Source: Linnemannia schmuckeri (taxonomy: Eukaryota; Mortierellomycota; Mortierellomycetes; Mortierellales; Mortierellaceae). From it: DNA of 48,442 nucleotides. The notes beneath the pieces were generated by a model, which saw only the letters and a list, made by a program, of their open reading frames with translations, ran no database searches and had not been told where the DNA came from. Positions 17,880-27,914 of the stretch are shown here, one piece after another (position 1 is the stretch's first letter; each line of letters begins with the position of its first letter). The translations under genes and the position numbers were made by a program. The DNA lies in the NCBI GenBank assembly GCA_029449235.1, contig JANATG010000024.1, positions 1 to 48,442 of the forward strand, written 5' to 3'.

Positions 17880-19100
17880 TTAACATGAATACTCAGTAGT
17901 TAATAAGATCCATTGGTTTTTAAATAACTTATTTTTATCCACGTAATTAAATAATGTCTGTTTAGTACAATTAAAGTATTTTGATGTATCTAAATAACTA
18001 TTAAAAGATTTATGTAATATCATCTCATTTGAAATAGGATCTAAAGAATAAACATATATTTTTTTAATTAGGGCTTTAGAAATTTTATTCTTAGTTTCTT
18101 CAGATAAAAATTTACCGAAATTTGGATGATTTTTCCCAGACCCGAAGGGGGGCTTTATTTTATAAGCAGGTGTTTTTTATATATTTATAAAAAACTCCCG
18201 AGGCTCACCCCGCAAGGGGAGTTTTGGTTTCACTCATTTTAGCTAAGCTCTCAGGTGAATATCTTGTTCCTAATAAAGCTTTACTAATTTTAATTTTAGT
18301 CTTAGTAGAACGATTAGTCCCTTTTTTGGCTTCACTCATTTTTACTATAGTGTCAGGGGAAGAAGTTCGACCAAACATTGGGTTATCCTCATCTATTTTG
18401 CCATACATAGGATTATTTACACCTGTCAAAGCTTGACTTATTTTAGCTAATACTTTTTCAGAGTGTTTATAACCTAATAAATTTCCAGCTACTTTAAGTA
18501 TATTGTACTCAGGCTCAAGAGTATCAAGATAACGTTGTTCCCGATCTAAAATTAATTTCCGTGCATCTTCTTTCGATAAATTTTCTATATTGATATACTC
18601 GAGAATAAATAAAGAAAATGCAGAATAAGTATGAGTAATAATAGCATTACAGATATACATGTTTTTATCACAATTTAAATAATTTTTATTGTAATAGTAC
18701 ATTAATCGTTTAGATAAATCAACGGCTGAACCTATATATCTCTTACTAGATTCTAAGTGGGTCCATTGATAAATTCCAGTTTTATCCTTTGTGTCGGATA
18801 AAATTTTAGATCTATCAGTTTCCGCATTAATATAAACTATTACAGATGCTATTAAAAGAACATCTTGAAAAGAAGAAATCCCAGGCCCGCGCACGTTGTC
18901 GTGAGTGCCGGCTCCGGATGACGATAATATATCGCCCATTTGAGAAATTTGTGTTGTTTGAAATAACCCTCCTAATATTCCTGAGAATAAAGTACCAGAT
19001 AGAAATATTAAAAAAGCAAATCTAAGAATTAAGATTGTTGATAAATAAAGAGAAGCTAATGGTATCGAGAATATTAAAGTTGTTAATTTTAATAAAATAT
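17880..19100 (-). pseudogene. GIY-YIG HEG with leader, interrupted by a GC foldback element
   Basis: On the minus strand the leader (IFSIPLASLYLSTILILRF, about 19095-18960) reads in frame into the open part 18939-18205. That part contains the nuclease domain (KTGIYQW, KRYIGSAVDLSKRL, DREQRYLD, YNIL) and NUMOD3-like repeats. At about 18225 the frame runs into a GC-rich foldback element and stops at TGA. Beyond the element (from about 18137 down to the TAA at 17880) the tail resumes as GKNHPNFGKFLSEETK and a NUMOD1 domain ending NKLFKNQWILLTTEYSC. The gene was therefore whole before insertion. The leader has no ATG; the first ATG is at 18939. Confidence 0.75.
18137..18225. mobile_element. GC-rich foldback element inserted in a HEG
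   Basis: About 89 bp, starting AGACCCGAAGGGG and ending with the hairpin CACCCCGCAAGGGGAG. The internal phrase AAGCAGGTGTTTTTTAT recurs as AAGCGGGTGTTTTTTAT in the element at 34925-35033. There the CCGAAGGGG/CCCCTTCGG and ACTCCCC modules have swapped orientation. It splits an otherwise continuous HEG. Confidence 0.65.
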
Positions 19101-19174
19101 GGAAAAATATTTTTTTTATTATTTTTATTTATTATAAAGAAATAATAGATTAAATTATATTATTTTTTGTATTT

Positions 19175-19244
19175 GCTCCGAGGATGAATCGAACAACCGT
19201 AAAAGGTTTTTCAAACCTCTACTTTACCACTAAGCTATCGGGGC
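19175..19244 (-). tRNA. trnF: tRNA-Phe (GAA)
   Basis: Acceptor GCCCCGA/TCGGAGC with one C-A mismatch. D-arm TAGCTTAGTGGTAAAGTA. Anticodon stem GAGGT/ACCTT with loop TTGAAAA (GAA). T-loop TTCGATT. A fragment of its 5' end recurs at 20498-20513. Confidence 0.8.
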
Positions 19245-19390
19245 GGACTTGTACTGTTATTAGTAAAATTGGTTTAGTGAAAAACTAAATTAGATTTTAT
19301 TCAATACTGTTTAATATTAATCCCTAATAATGGACACTTAATATTATTCAGTTATTTTTTGATTGCAATATTAAGGACCCATAGTGTAAT

Positions 19391-19405
19391 GGCGGGGGAG
19401 TTTAT
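19391..19405 (-). terminator. C-rich 3' motif after GIY-YIG ORF (minus)
   Basis: AATAAACTCCCCCGCC on the minus strand, about 70 nt after the stop of the HEG at 19477-20223. Confidence 0.3.
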
Positions 19406-19476
19406 TAAGAGTTTTAATCAAATTTGTAAGAGACCCTACAAATATGTGAAAAGATTTCTCCAATATGAATAGAAAA

Positions 19477-20223
19477 CTACTTATAAGATAAAAACCATTG
19501 TTTTTGAAATAATTTTCCAGTAGTAATATAATTTGTGATAGTCGGATGAGAACAATTAAAATACTTCGCTGCTTCTCTGGTAGAAGAAAAAGTATTTACG
19601 ATTATGTATTCTTTTGAATATACTAAAATAGCGGTTCCTTGTGCTGCACTAATTTTAGCTCGAGTTTCAGCAGAAAGAATTTTTCCTAAATTTGCCTGTC
19701 TCATTTTAGCACGAGTTTCAGCTGAAGGGGTATAACCTGTTTTACCATAATTAGGGTTTTTTTCACCTAGGTTAGCATCACGAAGTTTTACTTTAGCCTC
19801 AAGAGTAAGTGTAAAACCTAATGAAGAACCTGCTACTTTAAGTATATTAAAATCAGGTTTAAGCTCATCGAGATAAAATTGCTCTCGAGATAATAGTTCC
19901 TCTGGTTCACAATATTCAAATACTATAAAAATAAAATCCTGTAATTCATATTTATTTATAGCTCTTTGAAGCAAAATATTTGATTGAAGACCCTTAATAT
20001 GATTATTGAAACGAGAAGATAGATCAATTGAAGAACCAATATACAATTTATTATTAGTTTTACAAATAAATCCATAGATTCCAGATTTAAATCTTAATTC
20101 CTTTCTAACAATATCTTGTATTTCTGCTAAATGTAAATAACCCATCGATAACTCGATGATTGAAAAAAATAGTTGTAGTCGTGCCATTGTTTTTTTTGGA
20201 TTTAAAAATGTTAGCAAACGCAA
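19477..20223 (-). CDS. GIY-YIG homing endonuclease (complete, no leader)
   Basis: 248 codons, ATG to TAA. Nuclease domain: KSGIYGFIC, KLYIGSSIDLSSRF, SREQFYLDEL, FNILKVAGSSLG. Two NUMOD3-like repeats follow (TRAKMRQANLGKILSAETRA), then a NUMOD1 domain ending GKLFQKQWFLSYK. It is a paralogue of the plus-strand gene at 13805, sharing the RLQ(L/P)F...IE...GxLHLxEI N-terminus. It appears free-standing, with no intron core seen. trnF lies downstream on the same strand. Confidence 0.85.
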   Translation of the reverse strand: MRLLTFLNPKKTMARLQLFFSIIELSMGYLHLAEIQDIVRKELRFKSGIYGFICKTNNKLYIGSSIDLSSRFNNHIKGLQSNILLQRAINKYELQDFIFIVFEYCEPEELLSREQFYLDELKPDFNILKVAGSSLGFTLTLEAKVKLRDANLGEKNPNYGKTGYTPSAETRAKMRQANLGKILSAETRAKISAAQGTAILVYSKEYIIVNTFSSTREAAKYFNCSHPTITNYITTGKLFQKQWFLSYK

Positions 20224-20610
20224 TTGTCAAACTTTTTAAATTACTATACCGGCGATAGTACTCACATGGTACCTAGAGTTTCCGTCTCTATGTGGTAAAT
20301 TTAGCGCATTTTAATTTAAAGATTTAGGACTAAAAAAAAACTAGACATGAAATTATGGTTTAAAGATAAAGAAGAAAAATTGAACTTCTAGTTAATCAGT
20401 TTGAAACTCTTAGCTTACCATAATACTTGTTTTTTTCTTTATTATTTATTTTTCTTAAGGTCTCTAGGGGTATTAAACTATTTAGTTGTTTTAGTTCCTA
20501 AGCTATCGGGGCTATTTTTTTATACAGGGATTTTAAAGCCTTTCTTAAATCTTATAGTAATTCTATATTAATATTTCTTTATTAATAATTGTATTAAGCC
20601 ATAAATATAT
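20224..20610. other. gene-free spacer with recombination debris before the palindrome
   Basis: At 20245-20305 there is a tRNA-like stem TAGAG/CTCTA that does not complete a cloverleaf. At 20467-20513 a fragment of the cob 3' tail (ACTATTTAGTTGTTTTAGT) is joined to the first 15 bases of trnF (CTAAGCTATCGGGGC). No gene is visible. Confidence 0.5.
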
Positions 20611-20821
20611 TCGGGATTGATTTTCCTTTATTTTCTATATATACATTTTCTTTAAATTCTGCACTATTAAAATATATTTTTCTGGTTTATTTGAAATTAG
20701 CCATGTTTTAAATTGAATATCTAAATTTTCATTATTTATATCTTCATTATTTTTATTTCTTAAAGGATAAAATACATGATAATTTCTAGATTGTTCTATA
20801 GGAAATTTAAAAAGATTTTTA
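20611..20821 (-). pseudogene. remnant ORF after the Gly-rich membrane protein, left arm
   Basis: On the minus strand an open stretch (RNYHVFYPLRNKNNEDI to NLKKMYI) follows the 382-codon ORF in another frame. It is longer here than in the right arm, because this arm has five A where the right has four near 20672. I do not recognise it. Linear-plasmid polymerase debris is a guess. Confidence 0.3.
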
Positions 20822-21970
20822 TTAAAGTTTCCTCGTTCTATTAAGGGGGGTGTTTATATTAATTTTATTTTTATCGTTTTTATTATTTTTACGATTTTTA
20901 AATAATGTACCAAATATTATTAAACTATTTGCTATATTACTATGTTCTAATATTAAATAATCTTCATAATAATATATTAAATTATATGTAATATATATAG
21001 CTAATAAAACAATCATATAAAGAATAACAATCCAAATAAACATTAAAATATTTAAATATTTTTTATTAAAATTAATATACATAAGAATATATTTATTTGT
21101 AAAATAATTATTTAGTTTATCACCATATTTGTTTAATATAGTTATAACAGTTAAAGAAAATAATGAAGATAAACACATACCTAATACAAAAAGTAACACA
21201 AATTCAAGTTTAAGATAAGGGTTATTATTAATAATATTAATCAAATCACCACTTTCTAACATCGAATTTATATTATGACTATCTGTTATTGTGTAATAAT
21301 CACTAGGTGTGCTAGAAGAATTCTCAACATTTAAATCATCTATTACTCTTTCAGTAGATTTAGGAGTTATTTTTTTTAAATCAGATAAACTAAGTTCATT
21401 ACTATTAATTTTAGTTTTGATTGTATATTCACCAAATTTGACTACACCGTCAAATTCTACATCAGGTACTTCTACTATAGAAGCTTTTTTAGATAAAGGA
21501 CTAGTTACTCTATTTGAAGCTAAATCAGAAGTAATACTAGTTGTAGTATAAGCAGCACCACTTATACCAGCGATAATAGATACCAATTTAAGTCTAGATT
21601 GAGCAGGTACAGTTTTTAATATTTTAGCGCCACCAATACCGACACCAGTTGCTAAACCGCCTAAACCAATATATTTAAAGGCATTCTCAGTATTAATAGT
21701 AATACCTACAGTAGGATTATTTGAAGAAGGAATATTACTACTATTATCATCCATACAATAAATAACATTATCATTAATAAAGAATAATAATAGAATATAT
21801 ATGAAAACAATAAATAATAATAAAGAATATTTTTTATTTACCATTTTCAACCCCTCAAAATAATTAGTTTTCATAGAACTTCTCGTAGTTTTAATAAATA
21901 TTTTATTAAAAAAGCTGATGTTCATCACCATATGTGAAGAACTAAGTTTTAAATTAGTTAAGTGTAACAT
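20822..21970 (-). CDS. Gly-rich membrane protein of unknown function, left arm
   Basis: Mirror of 47086-48234, identical 382-codon product. It has an N-terminal span, a Gly-rich segment and two C-terminal spans. ATG 21844 (codon 43) is a credible alternative start. See the right-arm entry. Confidence 0.6.
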   Translation of the reverse strand: MLHLTNLKLSSSHMVMNISFFNKIFIKTTRSSMKTNYFEGLKMVNKKYSLLLFIVFIYILLLFFINDNVIYCMDDNSSNIPSSNNPTVGITINTENAFKYIGLGGLATGVGIGGAKILKTVPAQSRLKLVSIIAGISGAAYTTTSITSDLASNRVTSPLSKKASIVEVPDVEFDGVVKFGEYTIKTKINSNELSLSDLKKITPKSTERVIDDLNVENSSSTPSDYYTITDSHNINSMLESGDLINIINNNPYLKLEFVLLFVLGMCLSSLFSLTVITILNKYGDKLNNYFTNKYILMYINFNKKYLNILMFIWIVILYMIVLLAIYITYNLIYYYEDYLILEHSNIANSLIIFGTLFKNRKNNKNDKNKININTPLNRTRKL

Positions 21971-22166
21971 TGTATTTTTTAGGTTGAGCTGAAACGGTGG
22001 CTCTCCGTGTAAAGAGTGGGGAAGTATTTCTCATATTTTTTCCACTTTGTGCCCGAGATATAAAAAATAACTGGGCTATCCCTTTTGGGTAGCTGATCCG
22101 CTTGTTTCTTGTTCTTTTACCACCTAGGAGAGTCCATCTATAACTCCAGCGATTGAACGGGTACAT
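21954..22166 (-). CDS. small basic hypothetical ORF, left arm
   Basis: 70 codons, mirror of 46890-47102. It overlaps the start of the membrane-protein ORF by 17 bp. Rich in Arg and Lys, no recognised domain. May not be a real gene. Confidence 0.25.
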   Translation of the reverse strand: MYPFNRWSYRWTLLGGKRTRNKRISYPKGIAQLFFISRAQSGKNMRNTSPLFTRRATVSAQPKKYNVTLN

Positions 22167-22286
22167 AAAAAATTATTAATTAATTTTTTATTAAAAGTTA
22201 CTTCACTCCGCGCGACATGGAATTATTCCTTTAGTAGCAAGTTTCAAAGCTATATGTCTTTGAGAAAATAATTGGGGGGTGTTAAA

Positions 22287-22436
22287 CTATTTAGTTGTTT
22301 TAGTACCTAAATTGAATAACGTGTTTTCTATGATTCCTACTACTGGTAAGATTACTAAGAAGTAAGAGAAATAGAAAATTGTAGAAACTTGTCCAATTTC
22401 AACTAAAGGTGATTCTGGGTGATTAGCTCCGATCCA
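22287..22436 (-). pseudogene. cob: extra cob C-terminal exon C, left arm
   Basis: Mirror of 46620-46769: WIGANHPESP to FNLGTKTTK, stop. A C-rich motif (TTTAACACCCCCC) follows at 22272-22286. Confidence 0.85.
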
Positions 22437-22444
22437 TCGGTCCT

Positions 22445-23338
22445 TTATTTAGAAGTCTCGTCTAATAAATTATTAGATAAGATATATTGCTCACGAAAAA
22501 TAGCCCCAGATAAAACATATTTAGTTAAGGTTTTATCAGAGACCTTAAAAGCTTTAAGAAATTCTTTTTGGGAATTATATTTAAATAATAATAATTTAGT
22601 TTTAGCGTCATACACGTATAAAGGTATACTTTGTACTTTTCTAATAATAGCTTTTACTTCCTCACTACAAGGTTTTCCAGCCATAGGATTATTATTAGTC
22701 ATACGTTCTTTAAGAATCTCTCTGTACTCTAATGAGTGTGTTTTATTAAACATTGGATTTCTATCTCCTATATTATTTATACGCATTAATTCCTTTATTT
22801 CCTCAGAATGCTTAAACCCTAATGAATTACCAGCCATTTGAAGGATATTCATAGTAGGATTTATAACATCTATGTAGAATTGTTCTCTAATAATAGTATT
22901 TTCTATTTTACAATACTCTAAAATTATTATACTAAAATTTGAATAACCATTATTTAAGATGGATGAGTATATTATACTTCTACCTCTAGCGGGACTAGAA
23001 ATAAAACTATAATTATAATATTGTTTAAATCTTCTACTTAGATTAGTAGAACTACCCACATAAGAATCTCCTGTTAATAAATTAATAAATTGATAAACAC
23101 CAGCTTTATCTTTATTCTCTAGAATAATTCTTTTTTTATCTAAATCAGCATTAAGATAAATTTTAATGGGCACTGTACTTGATAATAACAGATTTATATT
23201 GAACTTTTCAATATATAATTCAGGACTAACATTAGATAAATATATAAAACCTTCAAGATAAACTGAAATCAAAGTAATAAAAAATTCTGGGATCCCAGAG
23301 ACAAAATTTATATTTGAGAAACATTGTTGAATAAACAT
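22445..23338 (-). CDS. GIY-YIG homing endonuclease between cob exons B and C, left arm
   Basis: Mirror of 45718-46611, 297 codons, identical. Nuclease motifs KAGVYQF, DSYVGSSTNLSRRF, IREQFYID, MNILQMAGNSLG. Confidence 0.85.
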   Translation of the reverse strand: MFIQQCFSNINFVSGIPEFFITLISVYLEGFIYLSNVSPELYIEKFNINLLLSSTVPIKIYLNADLDKKRIILENKDKAGVYQFINLLTGDSYVGSSTNLSRRFKQYYNYSFISSPARGRSIIYSSILNNGYSNFSIIILEYCKIENTIIREQFYIDVINPTMNILQMAGNSLGFKHSEEIKELMRINNIGDRNPMFNKTHSLEYREILKERMTNNNPMAGKPCSEEVKAIIRKVQSIPLYVYDAKTKLLLFKYNSQKEFLKAFKVSDKTLTKYVLSGAIFREQYILSNNLLDETSK

Positions 23339-23491
23339 ATGAAAATTGTTAGATCATGCTAATAAAAGCATGATTTATATTAAACTATCTTTTAATCAAT
23401 TCTTGTTATATATATTTTTCCGGTGATAGCCTGAGCTAATCGTTTATTTAAGCTAATCTCCCTTTTTGTTTAATTAAAGGGGGGTGTTAAA

Positions 23492-23638
23492 CTATTTAGT
23501 TTTAGTACCTAAATCGAATAACGTGTTTTCTATGATTCCTACTACTGGTAAGATTACTAAGAAGTAAGAGAAATAGAAAATAGTAGAAACTTGTCCAATT
23601 TCTACTAATGGGCTTTCTGGATGGTTCGCACCTATCCA
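23492..23638 (-). pseudogene. cob: extra cob C-terminal exon B, left arm
   Basis: Mirror of 45418-45564. Same protein as exon A with synonymous recoding. A C-rich motif follows at 23476-23491. Confidence 0.85.
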
Positions 23639-23661
23639 CCCACTCAAGAAAAGGCACATAC

Positions 23662-24408
23662 CTAAGCAGCCTTATTATAAGAATTAAAAGGCTCAGATGA
23701 AAGGATACACATCTTAAATACTTTTTTTGTATCTATGTATCTATAAATAGATTTTCGATGACAATTAAAATATATCGCAGCCTCAGTATAAGAATTAAAT
23801 ACCTTAAGAGGGTTAGAGGATTGTAAATCCTCGTAAACATATACTTTCTTAGATAATATGTTTTTATCCCCAGTACGACCAAACATAGGATTGTTAACTC
23901 CTTTGTTAATAGAAGAAAATTTATCGATAACCTCAGGAGAGTGTTTAAACCCTAAGGAGTTACCAGCAAGCTTTAATATATTATAATGAGGAGATAGAAG
24001 GTCTAAGTAGTATTGCTCTCTTTCAAGAACTAATTTCCTAGCTTCAGGTTTCGTTATGTCCTTAATGTCTATATATTCAAGAATCATCAAAGAAAATGTT
24101 GAGTAACCATGAAGTCTTAAAGCATTATTGATATATCTATTTTTCCCAGCTTCTAAATAACTAAGATTATAGTAACGTCTAATACGCGCAGATAACTCCA
24201 TTCCGGATCCTACGTAGGTTTTCCCGGACTCCACATGCTGCCATTGATAAATTCCAGTCTTATCCTTATTATCAGATAAAATTTTTAATTTTTCGAGATC
24301 AGCATTAGAATAAATCATAACAGGAGTCACCGGTGAGGAAGAAGCATTTGACAATTGAGTATATTGTCGGAATTGAACCATTGAGTAATTGTTGTTAAAG
24401 TTTAACAT
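23662..24408 (-). CDS. GIY-YIG homing endonuclease between cob exons A and B, left arm
   Basis: Mirror of 44648-45394, 248 codons, identical. Nuclease motifs KTGIYQW, KTYVGSGMELSARI, EREQYYLD, YNIL. Confidence 0.85.
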   Translation of the reverse strand: MLNFNNNYSMVQFRQYTQLSNASSSPVTPVMIYSNADLEKLKILSDNKDKTGIYQWQHVESGKTYVGSGMELSARIRRYYNLSYLEAGKNRYINNALRLHGYSTFSLMILEYIDIKDITKPEARKLVLEREQYYLDLLSPHYNILKLAGNSLGFKHSPEVIDKFSSINKGVNNPMFGRTGDKNILSKKVYVYEDLQSSNPLKVFNSYTEAAIYFNCHRKSIYRYIDTKKVFKMCILSSEPFNSYNKAA

Positions 24409-24568
24409 ATATATTTTAAAAAAGGGTCTCGTACAAAAAAAGAAATTTAATCATATATATGTGCACCTATCATAGCCTTTTAAAAAGTGTGCCCCCTAAT
24501 TTGGATTGTTAATAGTTGAAATTAAAAGTGCTTTAAAGCATATCCTTAATTAATGGTGGGGTGTTAAA

Positions 24569-24715
24569 CTATTTAGTTTTAGTACCTAAATCGAATAACG
24601 TATTTTCTATGATTCCTACTACTGGCAAGATTACTAAGAAGTAAGAGAAATAGAAAATAGTTGAAACTTGACCTATTTCAACTAAAGGTGATTCTGGGTG
24701 ATTAGCTCCGATCCA
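24569..24715 (-). CDS. cob: cob exon 4 (A), left arm
   Basis: Mirror of 44341-44487. The exon that intron 3 joins to cob: WIGANHPESPLVEIGQ to FDLGTKTK, TAG. A C-rich motif follows at 24555-24568. Confidence 0.9.
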   Translation of the reverse strand, partial: WIGANHPESPLVEIGQVSTIFYFSYFLVILPVVGIIENTLFDLGTKTK

Positions 24716-24995
24716 CAGATTTATTATCGATAAAGTATTTAGCTTTATCTTCCCAATGTCACCATTGGGCTTAGACTATGTCATCAACCAAGTAAAATAA
24801 TTTATTGGTTGTAGGGTTATCGTGTCCGGATTATTGCTAGTGAAGCTCACCGATTAGTCGTTGAACGTTCTTGATTCACTCTTTAAAAAGATTCACCGAA
24901 TCAAGCTCCGCTGCAAATTATCTCATTAATTAGAGATTTTCTTGCAATTTTCCCTATTTGCATTAAAGTATTACTACTATAAGGGGCTTAATTTA
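24716..24995 (-). mobile_element. cob intron 3, ORF-less group I, left arm
   Basis: Mirror of 44061-44340, 280 nt, with core phrases GTTCAACGACTA and GACATAGTC. Confidence 0.8.
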
Positions 24996-25493
24996 ACCCA
25001 GGATTAAGAAGTTAGCCACGAATAACCAGAAGAAGAATTTCATGATTGGTCTGAATTGCATAGATCTAATTCTAGATGTATCCAAGAATGGAGTAGCTAG
25101 TAAGATCAAGATGGCAGCAACCATCCCTATTACACCCAATAATTTATGAGGTATTGATCTTAAAATTGCATAGAATGGTAAAAGATAGAATTCTGGTACA
25201 ATTGAGATAGGAGTAACTAAAGGATTTGCTGGAATATAGTTATCACTTTCTCCAAAGAAATTTGGATTAAAGAATACAAAATATGCAAATAAGAAGAAGA
25301 AAACAAAAAGACCTACTAAATCTTTAAAGCTATAGTAAGGATGGAATCTTATTCTATCTACATTTGAAGTAATTCCAAGAGGATTATTTGATCCGTGTTC
25401 GTGTAGAGCTATAAGATGAGCTATTACTAAAGCAGCTAAAATAAATGGTAATAAATAATGTAAACTGAAGAATCTGTTTAAAGTAGGATTACC
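24996..25493 (-). CDS. cob: cob exon 3, left arm
   Basis: Mirror of 43563-44060: NPTLNRFFSLHYLLPFILAA to VANFLILG. The 5' boundary is uncertain by a few bases. Confidence 0.9.
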
Positions 25494-26565
25494 TCAAGAA
25501 AAATTGGTAACTCCAGTAATTATAATAATTACCTCTTGTTACACTCCATTATTCTCATAATGGTTTGGACTATATCACGATCTTGTATCGTTATAAAATT
25601 GGACGGTTGAAATATATTTAATATTGATCAGGTATGTTGAATTTATTTGAGTATCTAGGAATAGCACGAAGTTCTTTAAGCCATAATAAATATTGTAATT
25701 TTTTATAACCTATTAATTTTACTGGTGCTTTTTGTATAAATTTAACAACATTTTCTATTGATCTAACGCTAGATACTTTTAATTTAGAACAATTGGTACT
25801 ATCTATTACAACTTTAGGACTTAAAGATAAAATTTCTCTTACAGCTTCTAATATGATAGAACCATCTTTTTGGCCCATATCAAAACTAGCTACTAGAGAA
25901 TTTTCTTTAGCTGGTTTATATACACTAAAACAACCTTCAGCTTCAATAAAACCTATTAACCAAGCATTAAAATATGGTTGACTTAATATCATTTCAATTG
26001 AATTTAAAGGCTCAATAGGTCTTTCATAAATTAATAAATCTTCATAAAGATTAATACTATTTAAAAGAGCTTCTCTAAACATTAAATAGTCGTATTGTTT
26101 ATTAGATAACATAGGGTACTGATCGAAAATTGGTAAAATAATATTTTTTAAATGAGATTTATCTCTTATTCTATACATACACACTTTATTATTTTTTCTT
26201 TCTCTAAAATCTATTGTACCTACACCTAATATTTCTTTTAATTTATACAATAATTGGATATCTCGAATATCTAATTCTATACCAAATTCGTATTTAATAT
26301 ATTTTCCATTTTTGGTTATTGAAAACCATCCGTCTCCTTCTATTAACCCTACAATATAAGGGAATACAAGATCTCTTGCGTTTAGTCTCTGAATGGCTTC
26401 AAAATTATTTAAACTTGAATAATTTTTAACCACTGCTGATTGTCTCCATGTCGTTGGCTTTTTAACGTTCTTATATTTAGAATCGTATCCAACTCCGAAA
26501 ATAGAAGATGTTCCAGCATAAAGCAAGATTTTCGATGTAATATCACTATCACATGGCGCTGGTTT
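25494..26565 (-). mobile_element. cob intron 2, group I with LAGLIDADG ORF, left arm
   Basis: Mirror of 42491-43562. The ORF occupies 25618-26565 and continues in frame from exon 2. The 3' core contains GATATAGTCC. Confidence 0.85.
25618..26565 (-). CDS. LAGLIDADG endonuclease/maturase in cob intron 2, left arm
   Basis: Mirror of 42491-43438, identical. Two LAGLIDADG motifs, GLIEGDGWF and GFIEAEGCF. Confidence 0.85.
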   Translation of the reverse strand, partial: KPAPCDSDITSKILLYAGTSSIFGVGYDSKYKNVKKPTTWRQSAVVKNYSSLNNFEAIQRLNARDLVFPYIVGLIEGDGWFSITKNGKYIKYEFGIELDIRDIQLLYKLKEILGVGTIDFRERKNNKVCMYRIRDKSHLKNIILPIFDQYPMLSNKQYDYLMFREALLNSINLYEDLLIYERPIEPLNSIEMILSQPYFNAWLIGFIEAEGCFSVYKPAKENSLVASFDMGQKDGSIILEAVREILSLSPKVVIDSTNCSKLKVSSVRSIENVVKFIQKAPVKLIGYKKLQYLLWLKELRAIPRYSNKFNIPDQY

Positions 26566-26685
26566 AACGCTAAAACCACCCCATAAGAATTCTACAAAAT
26601 CATTACCTATCCACGGTATTGCTGACATTAAGTTTGTAATTACTGTTGCACCCCAAAAAGACATTTGTCCATAAGGAAGAACATA
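26566..26685 (-). CDS. cob: cob exon 2, left arm
   Basis: Mirror of 42371-42490: YVLPYGQMSFWGATVITNL to FLWGGFSV. Confidence 0.9.
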
Positions 26686-27914
26686 CTGACTTATTATATA
26701 CTTTATAAAATATATAACCAAAATAACTTTAATTTCGTATATTTTGTTGAGTGATTAGCTCAAAAGTTTCGACTGTGCATTAAGCACCATTTCAGGCACC
26801 CATTAGTGACCCAGTCTGTCGCGATCATTTAGATAACCGACGATCTTCTGCCAGGTAGCCATTGATCGTTTTCACTAACATTGCCAAAGAAATATAACAT
26901 TTCTTCAATAACTCTGTCAAGTTATTCCACTTTATTTCTATTTCTTTCTAAAAATTGCATAGAAATTTACACTCGTGGGACTATAATCTAAATATAAATT
27001 TATTTATACTTTACTATCCAACGTCTTAATAATATTTTTTTCTCTGTCAATAAAGCTCTTCTTATCGTTTTTTCATTACATTTTATACTGTTAGCTGCAT
27101 CTGTTATACTGCTATATTCACCGTATACCGTATCATTACTTTTATTATATAAAATAATAGGTTTAGATTTTTTTTGCATATTAATTAAAGCTTCTTCAGT
27201 AAATGTTCGAGGTAATCTAGCTAAAGCCTTTTCTTTGATTTTAGTTTTAGTTTCTTCACTTAAAGTTTTACCTTTATTTAAATTACCTATAGCTTCTCTA
27301 CGTTCATCACTATAATTTGTTTTCATCTTTATACGGTCTATTTCAGTATGTTTATAACCAAAAGTATTCCCAGCTTCAGTTAAGATATTATAATTAGGCA
27401 ATAAAGATTTAAGATAAAAATCTTCTAAGTCTAATAATTTTTTATTATTCTCTTTATTAACTTTTTCTGGAAATAATTCGACTATAATAAAAGCAAAATT
27501 TTCTAAACCGTATTTTCTAACAGCTAATTTTAGAATTTTACTTCCTGTTAAATTAATTAAATGTCTATAAAAACGAGCATAAAAATTATCTGTGGATGCA
27601 GACCCAATATAGTAATCTAAAGTTACTTTGTTAAGAATTAAATAAACACCGCTAAGATTATTAGTATCCTCTTTAATTTTATCTTTTATTGTTTGTAAAG
27701 ATAAATCTTCATAATAAAAAACAGGTTTTATATTTTTTTCTATAAGAAAATCTTCTAAGATTTCAGAATTATTGTTGTTAGAAGTACTATAATGTCTTTT
27801 TTTGCTATTATGAATATTAAATTGAGAATTAAATTTATTAAATTGAGAATTGAATTTATTAAAACGTGGATTGAAATTGTTATTATATTTAGACCATTTT
27901 AGGCCAGTTTCCAA
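26686..27914 (-). mobile_element. cob intron 1, group I with GIY-YIG ORF, left arm
   Basis: Mirror of 41142-42370. The exon before it ends in T and the intron ends in G, as is usual for group I. Confidence 0.8.
27000..27914 (-). CDS. GIY-YIG endonuclease in cob intron 1, left arm
   Basis: Mirror of 41142-42056. In-frame extension of exon 1, GVY/YIG motifs, identical product. Confidence 0.85.
   Translation of the reverse strand: METGLKWSKYNNNFNPRFNKFNSQFNKFNSQFNIHNSKKRHYSTSNNNNSEILEDFLIEKNIKPVFYYEDLSLQTIKDKIKEDTNNLSGVYLILNKVTLDYYIGSASTDNFYARFYRHLINLTGSKILKLAVRKYGLENFAFIIVELFPEKVNKENNKKLLDLEDFYLKSLLPNYNILTEAGNTFGYKHTEIDRIKMKTNYSDERREAIGNLNKGKTLSEETKTKIKEKALARLPRTFTEEALINMQKKSKPIILYNKSNDTVYGEYSSITDAANSIKCNEKTIRRALLTEKKILLRRWIVKYK

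Noticed and set aside
18224..18436. 70-codon plus-strand frame
   Set aside because: Antisense to a GIY-YIG gene and the GC element.
19378..19450. possible tRNA (GGACCCATAGTGTAATGG)
   Set aside because: Only a D-arm-like start. The C-rich 3' motif of the minus-strand HEG overlaps it and no T-arm follows.
20245..20305. tRNA-like stem TAGAG/CTCTA with loop TTTCCGT
   Set aside because: The loop would give a Gly anticodon, but no acceptor or T-arm pairs. A real trnG exists elsewhere.
21309..21551. 80-codon frame (and mirror 47505-47747)
   Set aside because: Antisense of the Gly-rich membrane protein ORF.
22419..22841. 140-codon frame (and mirror 46215-46637)
   Set aside because: Antisense of the GIY-YIG gene and cob exon C.
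25793..25981. 62-codon frame (and mirror 43075-43263)
   Set aside because: Antisense of the LAGLIDADG ORF.
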